DNA of 12,295 bases, from assembly GCA_003024985.2 (NCBI GenBank), contig PXIH01S0010302.1. The stretch is one strand, 5' to 3'. Source of the DNA: Euperipatoides rowelli. Lineage: Eukaryota; Onychophora; Udeonychophora; Euonychophora; Peripatopsidae. The translations under genes were made by a program, and so were the position numbers. Of this stretch, positions 1 to 7,339 are shown one piece after another (position 1 is the stretch's first letter; each line of letters opens with the position of its first letter). The notes below the pieces were generated by a model. It worked only from the letters and a program-made list of their open reading frames with translations, searched no databases and was not told where the DNA came from.

Positions 1-290
1 AAAAAGTAAATTTATTTATAGTAAGTTTATCTTAAATTAAAACATTGTGAACAAATAAGAATAGTAGCCTACACTTTACCAGTTACTATCAGCTCAATTA
101 TCTGAAGAGAAATTCAACTATTTTCCAAACAATATCAGAAGCTATGATTGCTGCAGGTTTGTTTTTTTCCGATCTTCAATTTTGAGATTTAATAATAAAC
201 TATCTGTATCATACTGTGCTATCGTAGGCAACTTCCTGTGTGATTTGAGTGATTACCACTATTTCAAAATCATGCATTGCAAATTCAGTC
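1..290. other. AT-rich stretch without a recognisable gene
   Basis: No open frame of useful length, RNA gene or repeat could be recognised here on either strand. Stop codons are frequent in all frames, as expected for AT-rich intergenic or intronic DNA. Confidence 0.6.
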
Positions 291-382
291 AAGCCTGAAG
301 GCAGTATAAACACGACCATTCCGATATCTATTCCGGAACACATATCGGAAAAGGATTCGCTATTTCAGTGTAAACATGGCTT
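291..382. repeat. Small fold-back, MITE-like element with nested palindromes
   Basis: Three layers of symmetry are packed into about 90 bases. The outer edges AAGCC (291-295) and GGCTT (378-382) are inverted. Inside them TTCCGATAT (319-327) and ATATCGGAA (342-350) form a perfect 9-bp inverted repeat, and its loop holds the palindrome TTCCGGAA (331-338). In addition, CAGTATAAACACGACC (302-317) recurs in direct orientation as CAGTGTAAACATGGCT (366-381), 12 of 16 identical, and all four differences are transitions. The patch is richer in G+C and CpG than its surroundings. This layout suggests a short non-autonomous DNA element or a fragment of one. No family was identified and no target-site duplication is clear. 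Confidence 0.45.
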
Positions 383-990
383 AAGACTGTGAGAACCATC
401 TTAATAACAGCTAGTTACGTGACTGTCTTCATTTATATGTAACTTCACCAGTGGACTTAAGTGAACATTACTCTCAATATATTCAGTCCGAATATGACAT
501 TAAAAATATCCATTTGACATTATAACTGTTAATGCAGCGTATCAACTTGACACACTATATTTCTGCATTGCATTCAGAATATAAACAGTAAGGCTACCAG
601 AAACAGATCTGCGATTAGACTTAAATGAATGAAAACAATGTCAGTACTTCATTTTTCGTGTATCAGATAAGCTGCAAATTGGTATACTGACATTGATTGC
701 TAACGGATTACAATATTTTGACAAATTGTCATAGAATCATATTTGGACAATATATTTAAAGTGATTTGTTTCTATTGTATACCACCTTCATTGAAGAATT
801 TCAAAATTACCACTTGTTTACAAAGCCGATAGCAACAAGGTATATCTTTTCACAAGGTGTATTTAATTAAAATTCAAACAATAATTCCAAACGATACTGC
901 AACGGCAAATCAAATTTATGGATTTATTTATCAGCCAATTAAAATTAAGTAGACAAACCCCTGCCCATTAAGTACAGTACGTACAGGGAG
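383..990. other. Gene-free AT-rich stretch
   Basis: I see no coding region, RNA gene or organised repeat. All six frames are closed at short intervals. Confidence 0.6.
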
Positions 991-996
991 AATACC

Positions 997-1010
997 GAGT
1001 ATAAAAACTC
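997..1010 (+). promoter_or_regulatory. Isolated TATA-like motif in a G+C-richer patch
   Basis: TATAAAAA lies at 1000-1007 inside the small inverted repeat GAGT...ACTC (997-1010). The roughly 110 bases around it (about 960-1075) are visibly richer in G and C than the flanks. No open frame follows within several hundred bases and no initiator could be assigned. TATAAA strings are common by chance in DNA this AT-rich, so this is only a weak candidate. Confidence 0.12.
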
Positions 1011-1468
1011 AAGATCAATGGATTAGTTTCGCTCTGGTTTCTCCTGGCTGGGCCGTGAATAAGGTCAACCCATGCTCAAATGAAAATTAGAACCACATTA
1101 TCATTATAATATGCTACAATTCTCATATCTCATCACTTCTGCTAAAATTTATTTAAATTAATAAAGTTCTAATAAAATTGTGCACATCTACAATAGCACA
1201 AACTTTTCATTTCAGCTATTATCTTGATTAATTCTCATTTCTTTTAATTCAGATTTTTCTAGTATACCCTTCCCTTACCTCTTAATGGTGTCTAAGGGCA
1301 TATCAGCACTACAGACAAAGTTTGATAAAATATTCTAAAATCATATACGCCATTATAGTGATTAAAATTTAATTGTAATCTGAAATAGATTAGGCAAATT
1401 AAAGTTTTCATGCATTAATTAGGTTTTTAATTAAGTAATTAATTTATTTAATTATTTCTTATTATTTC
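1011..1468. other. Gene-free AT-rich stretch with TAATTA-type motifs
   Basis: No gene is visible. Between about 1415 and 1460 there are several overlapping TTAATTA and TAATTA strings. These match the homeodomain core, but they also arise by chance in DNA of this composition, so no regulatory call is made. Confidence 0.5.
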
Positions 1469-1796
1469 AGGTTTATTTATTTCAATTCACACATAAGAAT
1501 ACAAAGAAACAATTTGAAAGAAGCTAAAAGCCAGTAAAATCCCCGAACAAATAAAACATCCATAAAATAAATTTGATTTGACTATAAAAGGCCCTAGCCC
1601 CAAAGGATATGGGCCTAATTCACATATATTAAAAAAAATATAGTTTATTAGAGAAATACTTAAAAAACTAAAAAAATAAATAAAGAAGAAAGTCAACATC
1701 ATATTGCAACCAAGTCTCTCACCTACAGGTGTAAAACAATCCAGATGAAGACATCAATACATAAAAATTAAAGTCATTGTCCAGTAGATCAATCTT
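1469..1796 (-). mobile_element. Non-LTR retrotransposon-like 3' tail, copy 1
   Basis: This segment shares four landmarks, in the same order and orientation, with the copy at 10362-11141. They are AGGTTTATT (1469-1477; minus-strand AATAAACCT), a 22-bp block at 1592-1613 (21 of 22 identical to 10440-10461), AAACAATCCAGAT (1734-1746, identical to 10591-10603) and ATCAATCT (1788-1795, identical to 10652-10659). Spacings between the last three blocks agree within about 10 bases. Read on the minus strand, the 22-bp block contains CATATCC followed by GGGGCTAGGG and can form a short stem-loop, and the copy ends in AATAAA and an A/T-rich tail. That is the usual look of a LINE 3' untranslated region, although the family is not identified. 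The 5' limit is uncertain and may reach about 1860. No intact reverse transcriptase is present. Confidence 0.5.
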
Positions 1797-2220
1797 ATAT
1801 TTCATCCAAATAAAACACAACAAAAGTCCTGTGAAAGATCCCTAGAAATGTCACCAATTACGCTAATAGAAGATTCACATGATATTTTCAAAAATGCTTA
1901 CAGTGCCCTCTATAAAAGACTAATCGATAATCAACATTCAGATTATTATGCACTATATTTACCATCTTTACATAACTCATAAAATATATACATACATTTA
2001 CACAACAATCACAGTTATTTAAATAGTAATATTTGGTAGCTTAGAGTTAGTTGTTATTTAGTTATAAATCCCACTAGTAATCTTAGTAATCATGTTAACA
2101 CCATAATTTCACCTTACAATACTACTCACACAGATATGGGAAGACTTGTTTGTATCAACACTATAAGCAGAAATATGTTAATTTGTTGACATTGGTTTAA
2201 GTTTACTTTTACATCTGTAA
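1797..2220. other. Gene-free AT-rich stretch
   Basis: No open frame of note, RNA gene or tandem repeat is seen. The left part, to about 1860, could belong to the retrotransposon-like copy beside it. Confidence 0.5.
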
Positions 2221-2221
2221 A

Positions 2222-2262
2222 ACCGGAAGTGCTATTAAAAGTTAAAGCGCTGTAATGGCCGC
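2222..2262. promoter_or_regulatory. ETS-like and YY1-like site pair
   Basis: ACCGGAAGTG (2222-2231) is a full match to the known ETS/GABP core CCGGAAGT. TAATGGCCGC (2253-2262) follows about 20 bases later and resembles the YY1 core ATGGCSGC with one difference. AGCGC (2246-2250) lies between them, making this a small CpG-containing island in AT-rich DNA. ETS plus YY1 pairs are typical of TATA-less animal promoters and of some retrotransposon 5' ends. No transcript can be assigned. The nearest open frame (2552-2860) runs on the opposite strand and ends towards this site, so it is not driven from here. Confidence 0.25.
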
Positions 2263-2550
2263 TTGCCTAATTGTAAATATTTTTATTTTGTAAATAGTTT
2301 TTTCTTATAAGTTTTCAACTTATTGTTTTTATTTATTATTATTTATTGATTGTACTAAAGATTATTGTGCCTATTCGACTTTTGGATATGCAGTGGATTA
2401 ACTCAGCTAACTTCTGTTGCAGTGAACTAGGCATTTTCCTAGGGCCTGAGTTGGACACTATTTCGGCAGTAGATTTTAACCATTATTATTGATTCAATTA
2501 TTCAGAAGTAAGAATGATTGATTTATCTTAATATACTCTTTAGTTATTAT
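2263..2550. other. AT-rich stretch with short TTA/ATT runs
   Basis: Contains an impure TTATT/ATTATT run at about 2325-2348 and a short 5-bp stem CTAGG...CCTAG near 2430. No gene is visible. Confidence 0.5.
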
Positions 2551-2556
2551 TTTATT
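2551..2556 (-). promoter_or_regulatory. Polyadenylation-signal-like AATAAA overlapping a stop codon
   Basis: On the minus strand the last codons read GTA CAA TAA, followed by AATAA. The hexamer AATAAA therefore includes the stop codon of the 102-aa frame. If that frame is a real terminal exon, its 3' untranslated region could be only some 15-30 bases. AATAAA is common by chance in DNA this AT-rich, so this supports the gene only weakly. Confidence 0.2.
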
Positions 2557-2860
2557 GTACTTTTTTTTTCATTAAGTTTCGTGGATGCAGTTGAGGCCTA
2601 TCATATCGGGACTTTTGTCTTGTATTGTTCCGATAACGTTCATTAATGGCGTTTTGGAGGACTAATTCATCTTCATGAGTTTTGTTTTGTTCACAATTGC
2701 ATAAATAGATACCATCTGGTTTGAAATGGAATGTCCATATGGTGGGATAATTATATAGTAATAGTGTGAAATTTTCGCTTATATTTTTTGACTTGATACT
2801 AAGCACAGCGTTACTCGCAACATATAGAAAAAGAATTAAGCAGCAATGTTTATTCTTCAT
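2552..2860 (-). CDS. Candidate small secreted protein, 102 aa, unknown function
   Basis: I do not recognise this protein. It begins MKNKHCCLILFLYVASNA: a short basic n-region, a hydrophobic core at about residues 6-15, and S16-N17-A18, which fits the -3/-1 signal peptidase rule, so cleavage after A18 is likely. The remaining 84 or so residues are polar and well mixed, unlike the Phe/Leu/Lys/Asn-heavy frames elsewhere in the window. They carry four N-glycosylation sequons (N26-I-S, N30-F-T, N59-K-T, N78-N-T), a C54-N-C56 pair, and a basic tail ending in KKKVQ. A second membrane segment is absent, so secretion rather than anchoring is suggested. The ATG is set by an in-frame TGA 27 bases upstream. 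The stop TAA overlaps an AATAAA string. An open frame of this length is not very rare by chance here, so it may instead be an exon, a transposon remnant or spurious. Confidence 0.35.
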   Translation of the reverse strand: MKNKHCCLILFLYVASNAVLSIKSKNISENFTLLLYNYPTIWTFHFKPDGIYLCNCEQNKTHEDELVLQNAINERYRNNTRQKSRYDRPQLHPRNLMKKKVQ

Positions 2861-3543
2861 GAAATAAAATGTCAGATGAAAATATCACATGACCATGCTT
2901 CTTGTAGACCTTAGTAAAAAAATAGCATGCAGAACAGTTTTAAATTTGCAACCAACCGAAATACTGCTTTCAGCCAACTCGATAAACAATGTGCAGCTTC
3001 AAAATTATTAAAAAATATAAATAATCTTTTTTTTTATACTTTAAAATGTAAGAATTTTGTGATAATGACTATTTTATGTAAATCCATTGAAATTTTATTT
3101 CAAAACCTATTAGAAATATTAATATTGATTGATCAAGCAGACTGGATTAGAAATTTTCACAACGTTTAGAGCACACACTTTTTTAGAATGGATTTTATAC
3201 CGAAAGGTCTCTGCAGTTTTTTTATTCAAGAGCATTCCAAATATGCATTACTTCATTTTTATTTCATATGGAAAAAACCCGGATCTTAAAATAAGCCCCT
3301 TCATGAAAAACATAGGCTACAAGAAATACAGCCATTTTACTGAACTGTATAGTACAAGTGTTTTAAGGAATTTTCTTCACTTTTTTTTTTTTTGTTCTAA
3401 ATTGCCTTTACTAAGGCTCGAAATGATTTAACGTGAAGGTCTGGCTTGTTTAGGCTTTTTCAAATGTTTTAAACCTCTAAATTTTGTGACCAGGCTCATT
3501 TGCACTCTCTCATTTAAATCTGATCTTCTGAAATATTGGATCA
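2861..3543. other. Gene-free stretch with two overlapping AT-rich open frames
   Basis: Plus-strand frames of 80 codons (2927-3169) and 100 codons (3129-3431) overlap in different registers. Both translate to Phe/Ile/Leu/Lys/Asn-rich sequence with no recognisable motif, and the second runs through a T13 homopolymer at 3381-3393. I treat them as chance frames. On the minus strand TATAAAA occurs near 3035, some 175 bases before the 102-aa frame, but this is weak as promoter evidence. Confidence 0.5.
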
Positions 3544-3581
3544 ACCAACTGTTCTATCAATGTCTAGATAGAGCAGTTGGT
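3544..3581. repeat. 15-bp inverted repeat (hairpin) with 8-nt loop
   Basis: ACCAACTGTTCTATC (3544-3558) pairs with GATAGAGCAGTTGGT (3567-3581) around the loop AATGTCTA. There is a single T/C difference, which becomes a G-U pair in RNA when read on the plus strand. The right arm includes TAGAGCAGTTGG (3569-3580), which matches 11 of 12 positions of the tRNA A-box pattern TRGCNNAGYNGG. No adequate B box follows at tRNA spacing, so this is not a tRNA. It may be a stray A box or a tRNA-derived relic. Confidence 0.5.
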
Positions 3582-3719
3582 AAAAAGACTGATTGTTTGA
3601 TTTGATTTGCAAAATGAATATTCCCATGAACATTTCCACTTTTTTGTCCATAAAGAGAGGAATAAAAAAACAATAAAGCAAAAACCTTATTCAATAAAAT
3701 CATTAACATTTGATAAAAG
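3582..3719. other. AT-rich spacer
   Basis: No gene or organised repeat is visible in this short spacer. Confidence 0.5.
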
Positions 3720-4240
3720 AAAATGGCCGAGACAGCGTTTAAAGCCTACAATAGTATCACAGTAAGATTAACAACACAGATAGGAAGACTGTTCCAAGTC
3801 TTTACCGCTCTAAGTGATATAAATCCACTTCTAATGCAACTCTTGTGATTTATAAGAAAATGTTTTTTGCCATGACCTCTGGTATTCAAATGTTGGGCCA
3901 TAATAAAGTAGTTAGTACAATTAAAATTAGGCTGTATTTAAGCTTTTTAAAACATTAGGTCAGAGCTCATCTTTCTAACAGATGAAGAAATCGTATTTAA
4001 TAGTGAATATCTTATTGTACAATGTGAATGTGGTATATAGGTCTGATGTGCTTTGTAGCAGATCTAAATAAGCCATCCATCCTGACCTGATCTCCTTTGG
4101 CTAATATAATATTACTTATTCCCGTCCCTATTTGAACACGGATATAGTGATGTCTGGTAATAGACCTGTAAAAGCACATATAGGTAAAAGTATAGCTAAT
4201 CTAAGGATTATTAAGTTGTTTTTTTACACACAATTCTGGC
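3720..4240. mobile_element. Possible decayed dispersed repeat, family unknown
   Basis: This stretch is less monotonous than its flanks and has the word pattern of widely scattered animal repeats, for example GGAAGACTGTTCCAAGTCTT (3782-3801), then GCCATGACCTCTGGTATTCA further on, and CCATCCTGACCTGATCTCC near 4075-4093. The resemblance to known dispersed elements is from memory and was not checked. No open frame survives in it, the borders are not defined, and no terminal repeats or target duplication were found. Ordinary unique sequence remains possible. Confidence 0.2.
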
Positions 4241-5298
4241 AGATTTCTGTATAAACAGTAACCACAGTACAAAAGGGTTAAAACATGCTGAAAAGAGTTA
4301 TACTGTATATCCATTATTTCTTTACTTAAGAAATTGACAAGGAAAGTTTCAGCTTTCATTTTAGAATGTATACAAAAGTCTTTTTTCTTCTTCTTCTAAT
4401 TAATGACCATTTCATCATCATAAAGGGCCATTTTAAAATGAGCAATAAAAGCACCTGACCTAGTTTGAACCCAGGCTTGTCTTCAGAGATATAAAATGCA
4501 ATCTTCACTCAATTGAAACTCATTTGTTTTTAATCCACTAATTGCAGTTACAAGCTGATCCTGTGCAATTACAACTAGTGTCGCTTAGCAGCATTGATTG
4601 ACTTACAATTTCTGAAACCTAACATATTGGTCAACATCCTAAATCAATGAAGATACTGTCTTGCAAAGTCTACAACAATAACATGAGATTAAATTGATTT
4701 CTTAATTTGTGCTGAATCTATTTCAGTGCAAGATAACATTCAAAGGAATGAATGCAAATTGCATCTTACCTCCCCCCCTCCCTTCCCCACCTCATGTCTT
4801 TAATGACATCTAGTAATAATCTGATTGTTGTTTTTTAGTTGCCTCTTTTCTGTGTAAGCTTTTTTAAATGTAAATTTTAATTGCCAAAATATTCTAATTC
4901 TCTGTTTGTTCAATAGAGGTAATGAGTGGTAGCATAATTTGTTAAACGTATTAAACTCTTCCCAATTCAATAATCAATTAAAGACGGTTAAAATAAGTAA
5001 CAAAAGAATGGAAAAAATATTGAAATTTTACTCCTCTATTAATTTAGACGTTTAAATAAGTAACTTGGTAAAGTTTGAAATTATTAATTAATGAAAACAG
5101 AGAGATAAAAGTGACATGAATTAATGACAGGTGAAGAATGAACTTAGAAAAGTGGTATTAGTCTTAAGTACAAGGCAATTAGTAATTAGGAACAAAATGA
5201 AGGATAAGGTTATGAGATTTAAAGGCACAGATAGAAATCAAACTCAAAGCTAAGAGTGAAATGAAAATGAACTAATCAGGGCAAAAATTGAGACAGAC
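4241..5298. other. Gene-free stretch
   Basis: No coding region or RNA gene is visible. A CTT/CTTCTT run lies at about 4380-4398. TTTGAACCC near 4464-4472 reads on the minus strand as a poor tRNA B-box match. A cytosine-rich tract at 4769-4791 is listed separately. From about 5040 to 5290 the plus strand is rich in A and G. Confidence 0.5.
4769..4791. repeat. Cytosine-rich tract with G-quadruplex potential on the minus strand
   Basis: A 23-base run of C broken only by T or A holds C7, C3 and C4 blocks. On the minus strand it gives GGGG, GGG and a G7 run with one- or two-base gaps. This meets the usual four-run G-quadruplex pattern if the G7 run is split. It is preceded by CTTACC, as is the C tract at 6559-6572. 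Confidence 0.6.
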
Positions 5299-5340
5299 AT
5301 ACTTAATAAGTATCTTTTTTTGTCAAGGATAACCCGGGTT
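5299..5340. repeat. Two neighbouring short palindromes
   Basis: ATACTTAATAAGTAT (5299-5313) is a 7-bp inverted repeat around one base. AACCCGGGTT (5331-5340) is a perfect 10-bp palindrome 17 bases further on and is unusually G+C-rich for this region. No function is assigned. Palindromes this short are expected in a 12-kb window. Confidence 0.5.
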
Positions 5341-5880
5341 TGAAGATACTCCATCAGTTTACACAATTTAAAAAATAATGATCCATTTTAAATCTTGTAG
5401 TAAAAAAAAAAAAAATTCTCATATTGTTGTTTAATTGTTGATTATGTGACCAAATCACCACTAGGAACCACCACTAAAGGCAGACATGGCTCACTCATCA
5501 TCAACACACATTGTAAAAAAGACAACTCACAAATTTAGAATGTAGGCTATTATATTAGTCAGAGAGAATATAAGAAGAAATAAAAGAGTTTATTAAATAA
5601 TAATAAATTATTAGTAGAGCCACTAAAGAAGAGACACTATATTATTAAATATTATATAAATACTGTGAAAAAAGACGATATTCATCATTACAATATAAAA
5701 AAGGAGCCAATTAACAATTAATAAATAAGTATATTAAAAATTAATTAGAATAATTAGAACAAGAAAGACTTTAAATGGAATTAATTATATTAATCCACTA
5801 ATTAATCCCTATGCAATATACAGCTTATGACATTCAACTATGCATGAAAACACAGAATACAAATTTAAACCTTGTCACCT
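5341..5880. other. Gene-free, very AT-rich stretch
   Basis: An A14 homopolymer lies at 5402-5415 and impure AAT/TTA runs occupy about 5590-5615 and 5640-5660. Stop codons are dense in every frame. Confidence 0.6.
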
Positions 5881-5960
5881 GCATCAAGTTTTGCATCAAG
5901 AGAAAAATTCTTTGGAACAAAGACTAGAATAATCAATTCTTTTGGAACATGAACTAGAGA
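5881..5960. repeat. Two small imperfect tandem duplications
   Basis: GCATCAAG occurs at 5881-5888 and again at 5893-5900, a 12-bp step. Immediately after, a 29-bp step repeats: AATTCTTTGGAACAAAGACT (from 5906) is followed by AATTCTTTTGGAACATGAAC (from 5935), both continuing into CTAGA or AGA. This looks like local slippage or duplication rather than a long array. Confidence 0.6.
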
Positions 5961-6558
5961 CCTGGGATGAAGAGGTCCATCAATTGCTGCTCTTAAGATT
6001 GGAACTTCTATTGCTCAATCATGAACTTTTAATTAGAAATAAATCACTGTCTTAAATCCTGCCTTCCTCTAATTATAGATTTCCTTATGGTATCTCAAGA
6101 TTCAATGGAAATTGAACCTGTCATTCATGCCTTCCGTTGAGTCCTCTCCATTTCCCATTAGGATGGATTCTGTTATGAACTTTTGCTTCTATGTAATGTA
6201 TTTCATACTTAATCTTCAGATTCATTTATGTCATAGCATGAGAATAAACTACTACTATATCTCTTATTTGAGCTGAAATATATATTTATCACATTCACAC
6301 CTAATTAATGTTTCCTTCCAAAGAATGAAGTGACTCTCTTCTTTATGCACTGACTTTTGCACAAACTTTACATTTTAACAAACAAAACATGTTATCCCCT
6401 TCGAAACCAAAAGAGACATCCCGCTTCCGACACAGAAATATTTATAATAGTACTTTAGTTTATGTTTCCCAACTAAGTTAGCTTGAATGACAGTATTGTA
6501 CAGTGACTATTTATCTGATCAAAGAAGATACAAATAAAATAAATATATAAAAAGCTTA
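5961..6558. other. Gene-free stretch
   Basis: No open frame, RNA gene or repeat structure was recognised on either strand. Confidence 0.55.
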
Positions 6559-6572
6559 CCCCCCCCCCTCCC
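6559..6572. repeat. C10 homopolymer tract
   Basis: Ten consecutive C residues (6559-6568), then T, then CCC. Its upstream flank CTTACC and its CCCTCCC end resemble the tract at 4769-4791, so the two may descend from the same kind of element. Confidence 0.7.
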
Positions 6573-6593
6573 AATTATGATTGACTTACTGCA

Positions 6594-6737
6594 CAGTGGT
6601 GGACCTAGACTTATTGGGGTCCAAAGGTAATTTTTTTAAGAGTCTTCCTGGAATATTAAATTATAGAAAAAGTGATCAATTTATGTATGAAAGAAATATA
6701 CATTGCAGGATTCAAACCCCGATAATGCTACCGCTTT
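6594..6737. mobile_element. Transposon-terminus-like and tRNA-like fragments
   Basis: CAGTGGTGGACCTAGAC (6594-6610), followed by TTGGGGTCC, has the CAGTGGYGGA...GGGG style seen at the ends of many non-autonomous invertebrate elements; this is known from memory and was not searched. About 100 bases further on, the minus strand carries GGTTTGAATCC (6708-6718), one base from the tRNA B-box consensus GGTTCGANTCC, preceded by AAAGCGGTAGC (6727-6737). No matching A box is present, so it is at best a broken tRNA-derived piece. The 82-codon plus-strand frame across this region (6581-6829) is probably incidental. Borders are unknown. Confidence 0.25.
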
Positions 6738-7069
6738 GTCAACAGATCACAAATGCTTTCAGAATAAAATATTACTTATATGCATTGCCTTTTTTAAAGT
6801 TTTTTTTTAATAATGTCGAGACTTGGTGAGCAGACACTTGAATTACTGGACCTGGCAACACTGCTGCAGGTTCCCATTGTTGAGGGAATTTGAAAATTAA
6901 GTTTCAAGAATTTAATGATATATTTCTGCAGGTGAATATGAAAATAATTTGTTCAATTTATTTCATTAAAATCAATGTACATTTGTTTGAACTTTATCAT
7001 AACCATAAGCATTTCCTACTGTTTAAAAGTAGATGGCAGGTTATACTTGAAAAGTTCTAACAAATTTCT
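6738..7069. other. Gene-free stretch
   Basis: No gene is seen. GGCAACACTGCTGCAGG (about 6854-6870) is a small G+C-rich patch without an assignable role. Confidence 0.5.
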
Positions 7070-7083
7070 CCCCCCCCCCCCCC
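7070..7083. repeat. C14 homopolymer tract
   Basis: Fourteen uninterrupted C residues, the longest C run of the window and very unlikely by chance at this base composition. The length may be unreliable because of sequencing or polymerase slippage. Confidence 0.75.
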
Positions 7084-7279
7084 AAGAAAATAAAACAGCC
7101 ATTCTTTATCAAATCTCACTGACTGATCATTTTGAAAGTTAGCAATGCATGAATGACATTAATTCTTTTAAATCTGAAAGTTTTAATTTTTTTTGGCTCG
7201 ATTTGGTAGTTCTTACCAGTGGTGAAAGTAACCTAATGTCTTATAGGTAATAGTTAGACAGAGGTCTGGACATACAGCA

Positions 7280-7339
7280 CCAAGTGAGATCCAGGGGTAT
7301 AGCCATGTCTCTATGGCTATACCCCTGGATCTCACTTGG
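7280..7339. repeat. Perfect 27-bp inverted repeat with 6-nt loop
   Basis: The left arm (7280-7306, starting CCAAGTGAGATCC and ending TATAGCCAT) is the exact reverse complement of the right arm (7313-7339, starting ATGGCTATACCCC and ending CTCACTTGG). The loop is GTCTCT. After one mismatch (7279/7340) four more bases pair (7275-7278 with 7341-7344), so the stem could be about 32 bp. The arms are G+C-richer than their surroundings and contain GATCCAGGGGTATAGCC, a wording like transposon ends. As RNA it would form a very stable hairpin, but it is shorter than a usual animal microRNA precursor. Likely origins are a transposon remnant, a template-switch inversion or an assembly artefact. Confidence 0.85.

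Noticed and set aside
1380-1460. Homeodomain-site cluster (TAATTA strings)
   Set aside because: Expected at this density from base composition alone; no other regulatory evidence.
1487-1702. Minus-strand frame of 71 codons
   Set aside because: Falls inside the retrotransposon-like 3' tail and its translation crosses the conserved non-coding block.
2927-3431. Two overlapping plus-strand frames of 80 and 100 codons
   Set aside because: Composition follows AT-rich DNA (Phe, Ile, Leu, Lys, Asn), no motif is visible, they overlap in different registers, and a T13 run is translated as poly-Phe.
4461-4475. B-box-like GGGTTCAAACTAGG on the minus strand, and similar weak matches near 5337 and 9109
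   Set aside because: Two or three mismatches to the consensus. About ten such matches are expected by chance on both strands of a window this size.
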